This document shows positions 33,784-41,524 of a stretch of 41,524 bases of DNA, piece after piece (the stretch's first letter is position 1; every line of letters starts with the position of its first letter). Both the position numbers and the translations under genes were made by a program. The DNA lies in assembly GCA_002454815.1 (NCBI GenBank), contig DKJL01000016.1:1-41524 (forward strand), in the 5' to 3' direction. Below the pieces are notes generated by a model. That model was given only the letters and a program-made list of their open reading frames with translations, searched no databases and was not told where the DNA came from. Source of the stretch: Flavobacteriales bacterium UBA6693. Its GTDB lineage: Bacteria > Bacteroidota > Bacteroidia > Flavobacteriales > Weeksellaceae.

Positions 33784-35043
33784 TTAAAACAAAGAAAGTT
33801 GCTGCGATAACGGATTTTGAAATTTCGACTGCATGCCCTGCAAAATAATTTTCCGGAAATGATAATCGTCCAGATATTTTGTGAATACATTATTCGATTC
33901 AAATTCAATAAAAAATTTCGCGCGGTTCGTCGCTACGCCCATTTTCTTTAAATGTTCCAAATTCAATTTTTGAAAGCGGCGCGCGGCTACAATTTTAAAG
34001 ACCGACTTTCGCCCCACACCTGGAATACGCAGCAACATCTCTTTTGGCGCAAAATTGATGTTCACCGGAAACTGCTCGCGGTTCCGCAGCGCCCAGGCCA
34101 ATTTGGGATCTACTTCCAGATCCAGAAAAGGATTGTCGCGCTCCACAATTTCATCGGCTGCGAAACCGTAAAAACGCATCAGCCAGTCGGCCTGGTAGAG
34201 TCGGTTTTCGCGCAGCATCGGTACCTGCGAATCGATGGACGGTAGGCGTGCATCTTCCAGCATCGGCACATAACCGGAATAATAAACTCTTTTCAGGTTA
34301 AAATTTTTGTAAAAATGATCGGCAACTTTAATGATTTTCAGATCGGTTTCGTTCGTCGCACCTACAATCATCTGCGTGCTTTGGCCGGCAGGCGCGAATT
34401 TCGGGACGTTGCGAAAAATCTTTTTTTCCTCTTTATAAAGAATTACTTCATTTTTTATAAATCCCATCGGTTTGATCATCTGGTCGTGCGATTTATCGGG
34501 TGCCAAAAGTTTCAGGCCACTGGCGGTCGGTATCTCCAGGTTGATAGAGAGACGGTCGGCGTAAAGGCCGGCTTCTCTCATGATCTCATCGCTGGCGCCG
34601 GGAATGGATTTCAGATGAATATAACCGTTGAATTTATGTTCCGTACGCAATTTTTTAGCCACGCGCACCAGCCGCTCCATCGTGGTATCCGCGTCTTTGA
34701 AAATACCGGAACTTAAAAATAAACCTTCGATATAATTTCGCCGGTAAAAATTGATGGTAAGATCCACCACTTCTTCCACGGTGAATGCAGCGCGCTTGAT
34801 ATCATTGGATTTTCGGGAAACACAGTAGGCGCAATCGTAGATGCAGTGATTGGTGAGCAAAATCTTCAGCAGGGAAACGCAGCGTCCGTCCTCCGTATAA
34901 GAATGGCAAATGCCCGATGCGCTGCTGTCGCCAAGTTCTCCTTTTTTATTTTTGCGCGTGCCACCGCTGGAAGAACAGGAAACATCATATTTAGCAGCAT
35001 CAGCCAGGATTTCAAGCTTTTCCTGAAGACGTGGAAAGTTCAT
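33784..35043 (-). CDS. Putative DNA modification/repair radical SAM protein (TIGR03916-type)
   Basis: The 419-residue protein has a radical SAM motif Cys67-x3-Cys71-x2-Cys74 (CIYDCAYC) that would hold a 4Fe-4S cluster cleaving S-adenosylmethionine. Three more cysteines precede it (23, 46, 55). Near the C-terminus LLRIPGVGRKSVFKI (IPGVG at 340-344) is a helix-hairpin-helix, a common DNA-binding element. This pairing of a radical SAM core with HhH is what the family is known for; the reaction is unknown. The gene leads a two-gene minus-strand unit with the DUF4130 protein and diverges from rpoB. Confidence 0.92.
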   Translation of the reverse strand: MNFPRLQEKLEILADAAKYDVSCSSSGGTRKNKKGELGDSSASGICHSYTEDGRCVSLLKILLTNHCIYDCAYCVSRKSNDIKRAAFTVEEVVDLTINFYRRNYIEGLFLSSGIFKDADTTMERLVRVAKKLRTEHKFNGYIHLKSIPGASDEIMREAGLYADRLSINLEIPTASGLKLLAPDKSHDQMIKPMGFIKNEVILYKEEKKIFRNVPKFAPAGQSTQMIVGATNETDLKIIKVADHFYKNFNLKRVYYSGYVPMLEDARLPSIDSQVPMLRENRLYQADWLMRFYGFAADEIVERDNPFLDLEVDPKLAWALRNREQFPVNINFAPKEMLLRIPGVGRKSVFKIVAARRFQKLNLEHLKKMGVATNRAKFFIEFESNNVFTKYLDDYHFRKIILQGMQSKFQNPLSQQLSLF

Positions 35044-35063
35044 AGAAATGGTATTTTGTCTTA

Positions 35064-35071
35064 CAAATTTA
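35064..35071 (-). promoter_or_regulatory. -7 element for the radical-SAM pair
   Basis: Read on the minus strand this is TAAATTTG, an exact TAnnTTTG, 20 nt before the ATG. A well-placed TTG upstream was not found. Confidence 0.45.
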
Positions 35072-35237
35072 CGGTATTTAGGCTGAATTCCATACCATTA
35101 ATTGTTATAAATCGGAACCATTTTTATCAAAGTAATTGCCCGTCGAAGGTTCGCGAAGAATTGATAGTATGCTAAAGAACTCTACGGATTTTAAAGCGAA
35201 TGCGAATAAATGCTAATAATCAGTATTGCTTCAAAAT

Positions 35238-35268
35238 TTGCAATTCCGCAAAACAAATCGTACATTTG
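35238..35268 (+). promoter_or_regulatory. Promoter of rpoBC
   Basis: TTG at 35238-35240 and TACATTTG at 35261-35268 with a 20-nt spacer give an exact Bacteroidota consensus. The predicted start is near 35274, so the rpoB leader is about 320 nt. Confidence 0.78.
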
Positions 35269-35273
35269 CAGTC

Positions 35274-35388
35274 AATTTTGGCGCGAATTATTTTCTATTT
35301 AAACGTAAATTATTGAATTTCAACTCTTTCATTTTTTGAAAGGGGTTTTCGTGTTTCGTACAAATAGCAAGTGCTTGCCGCCAAAATT
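35274..35388 (+). promoter_or_regulatory. Candidate structured RNA in the rpoB leader
   Basis: Three nested helices are visible. Outer: AATTTTGGCG (35274-35283) with its exact complement at 35379-35388. Middle: CTATTTAAAC (35295-35304) with GTTT (35353-35356) and AAATAG (35362-35367), leaving a CGTAC bulge. Inner: CTCTTTC (35324-35330) with GAAAGGG (35338-35344). The outer helix starts at the predicted first transcribed base. I know of no named element of this form. Confidence 0.5.
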
Positions 35389-35595
35389 ACAATTAAAAAT
35401 ATTTTGCACTACTCCGTGAAAAGATATATCGGCGTTGCAGTTAGAAATTAGAATCAAGAATCAAAGAAATAAGAAACAAGACTAATTCTGATAGCGCCAA
35501 AACTTCAACCGTCTCTTTCTTACTTCTTTACGCTCTTTTCAGTTTCTGATATTTTTTAAACAAAATATTTTTTAACCCTCATTGTTTAATTTTTT

Positions 35596-38500
35596 ATGAG
35601 TAAATCTAAAGCAGTCGCTAAAGCTCAGGTCAATGAAAGAATCAATTTTTCCGAGGTAAAAGGAAAGATTGTGACGCCTGACTTTTTGGACATTCAGATC
35701 CAGTCTTTTAAAGAGTTTTTCCAGCTTGATACGCTGCCGGAACAACGGCTGAACGAATCGCTGTACAAAACTTTTCAGGAAAACTTCCCTATTACGGATT
35801 CACGCAATCAGTTCGTATTGGAGTTTCTGGATTACTTGGTGGATTCACCGCGCTACTCGATCGACGAGTGTGTAGAAAGAGGCCTGACGTATTCAGTTCC
35901 TCTGAAAGCCAGATTAAAATTATACTGTACTGACCCGGAACACGAAGATTTCCAGACGGTAGTACAGGATGTTTATCTGGGGCCGGTGCCGTATATGACG
36001 CCTTCCGGTTCATTCATTATCAATGGTGCGGAGCGGGTAATCGTGACGCAGCTTCACCGGTCGCCGGGTGTTTTCTTTGGCCAGACCTATCACGCCAACG
36101 GTACCAAACTGTATTATTCCCGTATTATTCCTTTTAAAGGATCCTGGATGGAATTTACAACCGATATCAACAGCGTAATGTATGCGTATATCGACCGTAA
36201 GAAAAAATTGCCTTTAACAACATTGTTGCGGGCGATCGGTTACGAATCCGACAAAGACATTCTGCAGATCTTTGATCTTGCGGAAGAAGTAAAAGTTTCC
36301 AAAGCCGCTTTGAAAAAGATCGAAGGACGTGTGCTTGCTGCGCGCGTGCTGAACACTTGGTTCGAAGATTTCGTAGACGAAGATACCGGCGAAGTGGTTT
36401 CTATCGAAAGAAATGAGATTATCCTCGACCGTGAAACCGTTCTCGAAAAAGAGCATATCGACATGATTCTGGAATCCGGCGTGAAATCAATTTTGATTCA
36501 CAAAGAAAATTCCAACGAATTCTCGATCATTCAGAATACCTTACAGAAAGACCCTACCAACTCGGAGAAAGAGGCGGTGGAGTATATTTACCGTCAGCTG
36601 CGTAACGCAGATCCGCCAGATGAGGAAACAGCGCGCGGAATCATCGAAAAACTCTTCTTCTCCGAGCAGCGTTATTCCCTCGGTGAAGTAGGACGTTACC
36701 GTTTGAACAAAAAACTGAATCTTAATATTCCGGAGAAAACAGAAGTGTTGACGAAGGAAGATATTATCGCAATTGTACGTCACCTTATCGAGTTGGTCAA
36801 CTCCAAAGCGGAGGTGGATGATATTGACCACCTTTCCAACCGTCGTATCAAAACAGTGGGTGAGCAATTATCCGGACAGTTTGGGGTAGGGCTTTCGCGT
36901 ATTGCAAGAACAATTCGAGAAAGAATGAACGTTAGAGATAACGAAATTTTTACGCCGATTGATCTGGTAAATGCGAAAACATTGACCTCTGTTATTAATT
37001 CCTTCTTTGGTACCAACCAGCTGTCTCAGTTCATGGACCAAACCAACCCGCTGTCAGAAATCACGCACAAGCGTCGACTTTCTGCCCTGGGGCCTGGCGG
37101 TCTGTCCAGAGAAAGAGCAGGTTTTGAGGTACGTGACGTTCACCATACACACTACGGACGTATTTGCCCGATTGAAACTCCGGAGGGACCAAACATTGGT
37201 TTGATCTCCTCATTGGGTATTTATGCGAAGATCAATACGCTTGGTTTCATCGAAACTCCGTACAGAAAAGTAGAAAACGGTAAAGTAGATTTGAAAACTG
37301 CACCTATTTACCTTAATGCAGAAGATGAAGAAGACCGAGTAATTGCGCAGGCAAACGTTGAAATGAAAGACGACGGCTCCATCGATACCGATCGTGTCAT
37401 CGCTCGTTTGGATGGCGATTATCCGGTGGTAGAACCGCAACAGGTTGACCTGATCGACGTAGCGCCAAACCAGATTTCCGGTATTTCCGCTTCATTGATT
37501 CCTTTCCTGGAGCATGATGATGCGAACCGTGCATTGATGGGCTCGAACATGATGCGTCAGGCCGTTCCGTTGTTGAAGCCCGAAGCTCCGATTGTAGGAA
37601 CAGGACTGGAAAAACAAGTGGCTACCGACTCTCGTGTTTTAATCAATGCGGAAGGAAATGGGGTTGTTGAATACGTAGATGCTGATAAAATCACCATCAA
37701 ATACGACAGAACAGAAGATCAGAACTTGGTTTCTTTTGAAACCGGGACGAAAACTTATAAACTGACTAAATTCCGTAAAACCAACCAAAGTACTACCATC
37801 ACTTTGAGACCCAACGTAAGAGTAGGCGACAAAGTAGAAAAAGGTCAGGTTCTTTGCGATGGTTATGCAACGGAAAACGGCGAGCTGGCCATCGGTAGAA
37901 ACCTTACGGTAGCATTTATGCCATGGAAAGGGTACAACTTCGAGGATGCCATCGTGATCAACGAAAAAGTAGTTCGTGAGGATTGGTTTACGTCGATTCA
38001 CGTGGATGAATATTCGCTGGAAGTTCGCGATACCAAATTGGGTATGGAAGAACTTACCGCTGATATCCCGAACGTTTCCGAAGAAGCCACAAAAGATCTG
38101 GACGAGAACGGAATGATCCGTATAGGAGCCGATGTGAAGCCGGGCGATATTATGATCGGTAAGATCACGCCAAAAGGTGAATCAGATCCTACGCCGGAAG
38201 AAAAACTGCTTCGTGCGATCTTTGGTGACAAAGCTGGGGACGTAAAAGACGCTTCATTGAAAGCCGACTCTTCCTTACGAGGAGTGGTGATCAATAAGAA
38301 GCTCTTCTCCAGAAATATTAAAGACAAAAAGAAAAGATCTGAAGAGAAGCTGAAACTCGAGGAAATCGAAAACACGTACAAATCGAAATTCGATGAACTG
38401 CGCGGCACTTTGCTTGAGAAACTCGGTACGCTGGTAAACGGTAAAACTTCTCAGGGCGTGAACAACGATCTTGAAGAAGAAATCATCGGAAAAGGTGTGA

Positions 38501-39423
38501 AGTTTACAACGAAACTTCTGCAAAGCGTGGAAGATTATGTGAATGTTAGCGGTGCCGACTGGACTGTAGATGCAGAACGTAACGAATTGGTGAAACAGCT
38601 GATTCACAACTATAAGATCAAATACAACGACATCCAGGGCGTTAAAAACCGTGAGAAATTTGCGATCTCTATCGGAGATGAACTTCCTGCCGGTATCATC
38701 AAACTTGCGAAAGTATACGTCGCTAAAAAACGTAAACTGAACGTAGGAGATAAAATGGCGGGTCGCCACGGTAACAAGGGTATTGTATCGAGAATCGTTC
38801 GCGAGGAAGATATGCCGTTCCTGGAAGACGGAACGCCGGTAGATATCGTATTGAATCCACTGGGTGTACCATCGCGTATGAACATCGGACAGATTTACGA
38901 AACGGTACTTGGTTGGGCCGGTAAAAAATTAGGTTTAAAGTTCGCCACGCCGATTTTCGACGGAGCGAGTTTAGATCAAATTACAGAATATACGGACCAG
39001 GCAGGTTTGCCAAAATATGGCAGCACGTACCTCTATGACGGTGGAACAGGTGAAAGATTTGCACAGCCCGCAACGGTTGGGATCATTTATATGTTGAAAC
39101 TGGGTCACATGGTTGATGACAAAATGCACTCGCGTTCTATCGGGCCGTACTCACTCATTACGCAACAGCCGCTGGGTGGTAAAGCACAGTTTGGTGGACA
39201 GCGTTTCGGAGAGATGGAGGTTTGGGCACTTGAAGCGTTCGGTGCATCGAATATTCTGAGAGAAATCTTAACGGTGAAGTCTGATGACGTTATCGGTAGA
39301 GCCAAAACTTACGAAGCGATTGCCAAAGGGGAAGCAATGCCGGAACCTGGTATTCCGGAGTCCTTCAACGTGTTGCTTCATGAACTGCAAGGTCTTGGCC
39401 TTGATGTAAGACTTGAGGAATAA
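35596..39423 (+). CDS. rpoB: DNA-directed RNA polymerase subunit beta
   Basis: The 1275-residue beta subunit has Bacteroidota-typical length. It shows the rifampicin-region string FFGTNQLSQFMDQTNPLSEITHKRR (conserved part NQLSQFMDQ), followed by LSALGPGGLSRERAGFEVRDVH, the GRICPIETPEGPNIGLI motif, the KMAGRHGNKG motif near the catalytic site, and the C-terminal FGGQRFGEMEVWALEAFGA. It forms the catalytic core with beta-prime. Its own promoter and long leader lie upstream, because rplJL is not adjacent here. rpoC follows after 81 nt. Confidence 0.99.
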   Translation: MSKSKAVAKAQVNERINFSEVKGKIVTPDFLDIQIQSFKEFFQLDTLPEQRLNESLYKTFQENFPITDSRNQFVLEFLDYLVDSPRYSIDECVERGLTYSVPLKARLKLYCTDPEHEDFQTVVQDVYLGPVPYMTPSGSFIINGAERVIVTQLHRSPGVFFGQTYHANGTKLYYSRIIPFKGSWMEFTTDINSVMYAYIDRKKKLPLTTLLRAIGYESDKDILQIFDLAEEVKVSKAALKKIEGRVLAARVLNTWFEDFVDEDTGEVVSIERNEIILDRETVLEKEHIDMILESGVKSILIHKENSNEFSIIQNTLQKDPTNSEKEAVEYIYRQLRNADPPDEETARGIIEKLFFSEQRYSLGEVGRYRLNKKLNLNIPEKTEVLTKEDIIAIVRHLIELVNSKAEVDDIDHLSNRRIKTVGEQLSGQFGVGLSRIARTIRERMNVRDNEIFTPIDLVNAKTLTSVINSFFGTNQLSQFMDQTNPLSEITHKRRLSALGPGGLSRERAGFEVRDVHHTHYGRICPIETPEGPNIGLISSLGIYAKINTLGFIETPYRKVENGKVDLKTAPIYLNAEDEEDRVIAQANVEMKDDGSIDTDRVIARLDGDYPVVEPQQVDLIDVAPNQISGISASLIPFLEHDDANRALMGSNMMRQAVPLLKPEAPIVGTGLEKQVATDSRVLINAEGNGVVEYVDADKITIKYDRTEDQNLVSFETGTKTYKLTKFRKTNQSTTITLRPNVRVGDKVEKGQVLCDGYATENGELAIGRNLTVAFMPWKGYNFEDAIVINEKVVREDWFTSIHVDEYSLEVRDTKLGMEELTADIPNVSEEATKDLDENGMIRIGADVKPGDIMIGKITPKGESDPTPEEKLLRAIFGDKAGDVKDASLKADSSLRGVVINKKLFSRNIKDKKKRSEEKLKLEEIENTYKSKFDELRGTLLEKLGTLVNGKTSQGVNNDLEEEIIGKGVKFTTKLLQSVEDYVNVSGADWTVDAERNELVKQLIHNYKIKYNDIQGVKNREKFAISIGDELPAGIIKLAKVYVAKKRKLNVGDKMAGRHGNKGIVSRIVREEDMPFLEDGTPVDIVLNPLGVPSRMNIGQIYETVLGWAGKKLGLKFATPIFDGASLDQITEYTDQAGLPKYGSTYLYDGGTGERFAQPATVGIIYMLKLGHMVDDKMHSRSIGPYSLITQQPLGGKAQFGGQRFGEMEVWALEAFGASNILREILTVKSDDVIGRAKTYEAIAKGEAMPEPGIPESFNVLLHELQGLGLDVRLEE

Positions 39424-39445
39424 TTTTATATTTTAAATTATACAT

Positions 39446-39465
39446 TTTGAATGAATTCGTTCAAA
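39446..39465. repeat. 20-bp palindrome between rpoB and rpoC
   Basis: TTTGAATGAATTCGTTCAAA is its own reverse complement except for one T-G step. It lies 22 nt after the rpoB stop and 40 nt before the rpoC ATG. It could be an mRNA hairpin or a protein site; there is no T-run. Confidence 0.7.
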
Positions 39466-39498
39466 TAATCTAAAATCTAAAATCTATAATCTAAAATT
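39464..39498 (+). repeat. Five tandem heptamers before rpoC
   Basis: AATAATC, TAAAATC, TAAAATC, TATAATC and TAAAATT follow one another without gaps, ending 6 nt before the rpoC ATG. Confidence 0.75.
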
Positions 39499-39504
39499 GA
39501 ACTA

Positions 39505-41524
39505 ATGTCAAATAAAAATAAAACCAGTAATTTTTCCAAAATTACCATCGGTCTCGCTTCTCCCGAAAATATCCTTCAGGATTCCCGCGGTGAAGTTTTA
39601 AAGCCCGAAACCATTAACTACCGTACGCACAAGCCGGAACGCGATGGTCTTTTCTGCGAGAAGATCTTCGGTCCTGTTAAGGATTATGAGTGTGCCTGTG
39701 GTAAATACAAACGTATCCGCTATAAAGGAATCGTTTGTGACCGTTGCGGTGTGGAAGTGACCGAGAAAAAAGTACGTCGCGAGCGTATCGGGCATATCGG
39801 CCTGGTCGTTCCTGTAGCTCATATCTGGTACTTCCGCTCGTTACCGAATAAAATTGGTTACCTGCTCGGTTTGCCGTCTAAGAAATTAGACATGATCATC
39901 TATTACGAAAGATATGTCGTTATCCAGCAAGGTATTGCCCGCAAAGCCGACGGCGCTGATTTCGATACGATGGAATTCCTTACTGAAGAAGAATATCTGG
40001 ATGTTCTGGATACTTTGCCACAGGAAAACCAATATCTTGATGATGCTGATCCGAACAAATTCATCGCCAAGATGGGTGCTGAGGCAGTAGAAGAATTATT
40101 GAAAAGAATCGACCTCGATTCTCTTTCCTTCGACCTGCGTCACAAAGCGCACAACGAATCTTCGAAACAAAGAAGAACGGAAGCGCTGAAAAGACTGAAC
40201 GTCGTAGAAGCCCTGCGTGGTGCAAACACCCGTATGATCAACCGTCCTGAATGGATGATTATGCGCGTGCTTCCGGTAATTCCACCGGAACTCAGACCTT
40301 TGGTTCCCTTGGATGGTGGCCGTTTCGCGACTTCAGATTTAAATGATCTTTACCGTCGTGTAATCATCAGAAACAACCGTTTGAAGCGACTTTTGGAAAT
40401 TAAAGCTCCGGAAGTAATCCTTCGAAACGAAAAGAGAATGTTGCAGGAATCGGTGGATTCACTTTTTGATAATACCAGAAAATCTTCTGCTGTAAAATCA
40501 GAATCCAACCGGCCTTTAAAGTCACTTTCCGATTCATTGAAAGGAAAGCAGGGACGTTTCCGTCAAAACCTTTTAGGTAAACGTGTGGATTATTCCGCGC
40601 GTTCCGTAATCGTCGTAGGTCCAAACCTGCAGTTGCACGAATGCGGTATTCCTAAAGATATGGCCGCCGAACTTTACAAACCGTTCATCATCAGAAAACT
40701 GATCGAAAGAGGGATTGTAAAAACCGTAAAATCTGCCAAGAGAATCATCGACAGGAAAGAACCTGTGGTTTATGACATTCTGGAAGGGGTGATGAAAGGT
40801 CACCCGGTTCTTCTGAACCGTGCACCTACGCTTCACAGATTAGGAATCCAGGCGTTCCAGCCGAAAATGATCGAAGGAAAAGCGATTCAGCTTCACCCTT
40901 TGGTAACAACGGCTTTCAACGCGGATTTTGATGGTGACCAGATGGCGGTGCATTTACCTCTGGGTCCGGAAGCTATTCTGGAAGCACAACTGCTGATGTT
41001 GGGATCTCAGAACATTCTGAACCCGGCAAACGGTTCGCCAATCACGGTACCTTCTCAGGACATGGTTTTGGGTCTGTATTTCATGACTAAAGAACTTTCT
41101 TCCACGGATGAAATTAAAGTGAAAGGTGAAGGCCTGGCTTTCTATTCACCGGAAGAGGTAGAAATTGCCTACGCTGAAGGACAGGTTTCCCTAAACGCAA
41201 AGGTAAGATGTAGAGTTCCTGTGAAAGAACAAGGTGAATTGGTGACAAGGCTTATCGAAACTACTGTTGGTAGAGTACTTTTTAACCAAATTGTACCCAA
41301 ACAGGTAGGTTACGTTAATGAACTTCTGACCAAAAAATCGCTGCGAAACGTTATCGGTAGAATTCTTGCCGATACCGACTTCCCGACTACAGTGCAGTTT
41401 TTGGATGATATGAAAGATCTTGGATATTCCAACGCTTTCCGAGGCGGACTTTCATTTAGTTTAGGAGATATCGTAATCCCGGAAGAAAAGAAAACCATGA
41501 TCGCCACAGCTGTGGAAACAGTTG
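39505..41524 (+). CDS. rpoC: DNA-directed RNA polymerase subunit beta-prime, 5' part
   Basis: The reading frame opens at ATG 39505 (MSNKNKTSNFSKITIGLASPE) and runs off the window end after 673 codons, so about half the protein is present. The N-terminal zinc site is Cys63, Cys65, Cys78 and Cys81 (CACG and CDRCG). The catalytic magnesium loop NADFDGD is at 472-478, with Asp474, Asp476 and Asp478. The clamp and lid region RQNLLGKRVDYSARSVI is also visible. It is cotranscribed with rpoB across an 81-nt spacer carrying a palindrome and heptamer repeats. Confidence 0.99.
   Translation, partial: MSNKNKTSNFSKITIGLASPENILQDSRGEVLKPETINYRTHKPERDGLFCEKIFGPVKDYECACGKYKRIRYKGIVCDRCGVEVTEKKVRRERIGHIGLVVPVAHIWYFRSLPNKIGYLLGLPSKKLDMIIYYERYVVIQQGIARKADGADFDTMEFLTEEEYLDVLDTLPQENQYLDDADPNKFIAKMGAEAVEELLKRIDLDSLSFDLRHKAHNESSKQRRTEALKRLNVVEALRGANTRMINRPEWMIMRVLPVIPPELRPLVPLDGGRFATSDLNDLYRRVIIRNNRLKRLLEIKAPEVILRNEKRMLQESVDSLFDNTRKSSAVKSESNRPLKSLSDSLKGKQGRFRQNLLGKRVDYSARSVIVVGPNLQLHECGIPKDMAAELYKPFIIRKLIERGIVKTVKSAKRIIDRKEPVVYDILEGVMKGHPVLLNRAPTLHRLGIQAFQPKMIEGKAIQLHPLVTTAFNADFDGDQMAVHLPLGPEAILEAQLLMLGSQNILNPANGSPITVPSQDMVLGLYFMTKELSSTDEIKVKGEGLAFYSPEEVEIAYAEGQVSLNAKVRCRVPVKEQGELVTRLIETTVGRVLFNQIVPKQVGYVNELLTKKSLRNVIGRILADTDFPTTVQFLDDMKDLGYSNAFRGGLSFSLGDIVIPEEKKTMIATAVETV

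Larger units (their letters stand above)
35072..35595. other. Divergent intergenic region between the radical-SAM pair and rpoB
   Basis: No gene is seen in this stretch. From left to right it holds an unremarkable AT-rich part (35072-35230), the rpoB promoter (35238-35268), a nested helical leader (35274-35388), a purine-rich part with AGAATCA-like repeats (about 35450-35490), a G-poor pyrimidine-rich part (35500-35545) and an 11-nt direct repeat ATATTTTTTAA at 35549 and 35565. Confidence 0.6.

Overview
The window is about 41.5 kb of a Bacteroidota chromosome, most likely Flavobacteriia of the Chryseobacterium/Kaistella type (Weeksellaceae). Three things support this: SprA, the giant outer-membrane translocon of the type IX secretion system; promoters of the Bacteroidota form TTG-N19..22-TAnnTTTG; and the malic enzyme-ruvA-sprA gene order. 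Genus and family are inference. I see no IS element, prophage, CRISPR array or rRNA.

Layout. 1-10.0 kb: malic enzyme/phosphotransacetylase fusion (maeB), ruvA and sprA, packed head to tail. 10.1-12.3 kb: folE and cysS, a two-gene unit with its own promoter. 12.5-17.6 kb: a GH77 glucanotransferase with starch-binding domains, two secreted proteins of unknown role and a ferritin, each apparently its own unit. 17.7-20.8 kb, minus strand: a RecB/AddA-like helicase-nuclease. 20.9-22.4 kb: rpsU, a Xer-type tyrosine recombinase and a short hibernation factor. 22.4-25.3 kb: four tRNAs (Thr-UGU, Tyr-GUA, Gly-UCC, Thr-GGU), tuf, tRNA-Trp, secE and nusG. 25.4-26.6 kb: a barrel-like envelope protein of unknown function. 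26.8-29.0 kb: rplK-rplA-rplJ-rplL. 29.2-35.0 kb: an insertion with two secreted surface-type proteins (plus strand) and a radical-SAM/DUF4130 gene pair probably tied to DNA repair or modification (minus strand). 35.6 kb to the end: rpoB and a truncated rpoC.

How it works together. Most of 20.9-41.5 kb is the core information-processing cluster, but the usual secE-nusG-rplKAJL-rpoBC block is broken in two places. nusG and rplL are each followed by a strong hairpin. rplK and rpoB each have a clear promoter of their own. rpoBC should therefore be transcribed independently of rplJL.

The rpoB promoter opens a leader of about 320 nt. Its first nucleotides can pair with bases about 100 nt downstream, closing a nested three-helix structure. 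This is my best candidate for an undescribed regulatory element. Other points worth a second look are the radical-SAM/DUF4130 pair, which lacks the uracil-DNA-glycosylase part I recall being linked to it; a roughly 60-residue module present three times in two adjacent secreted proteins; a long palindrome over the maeB start codon; and a nested inverted repeat just upstream of the tuf promoter.
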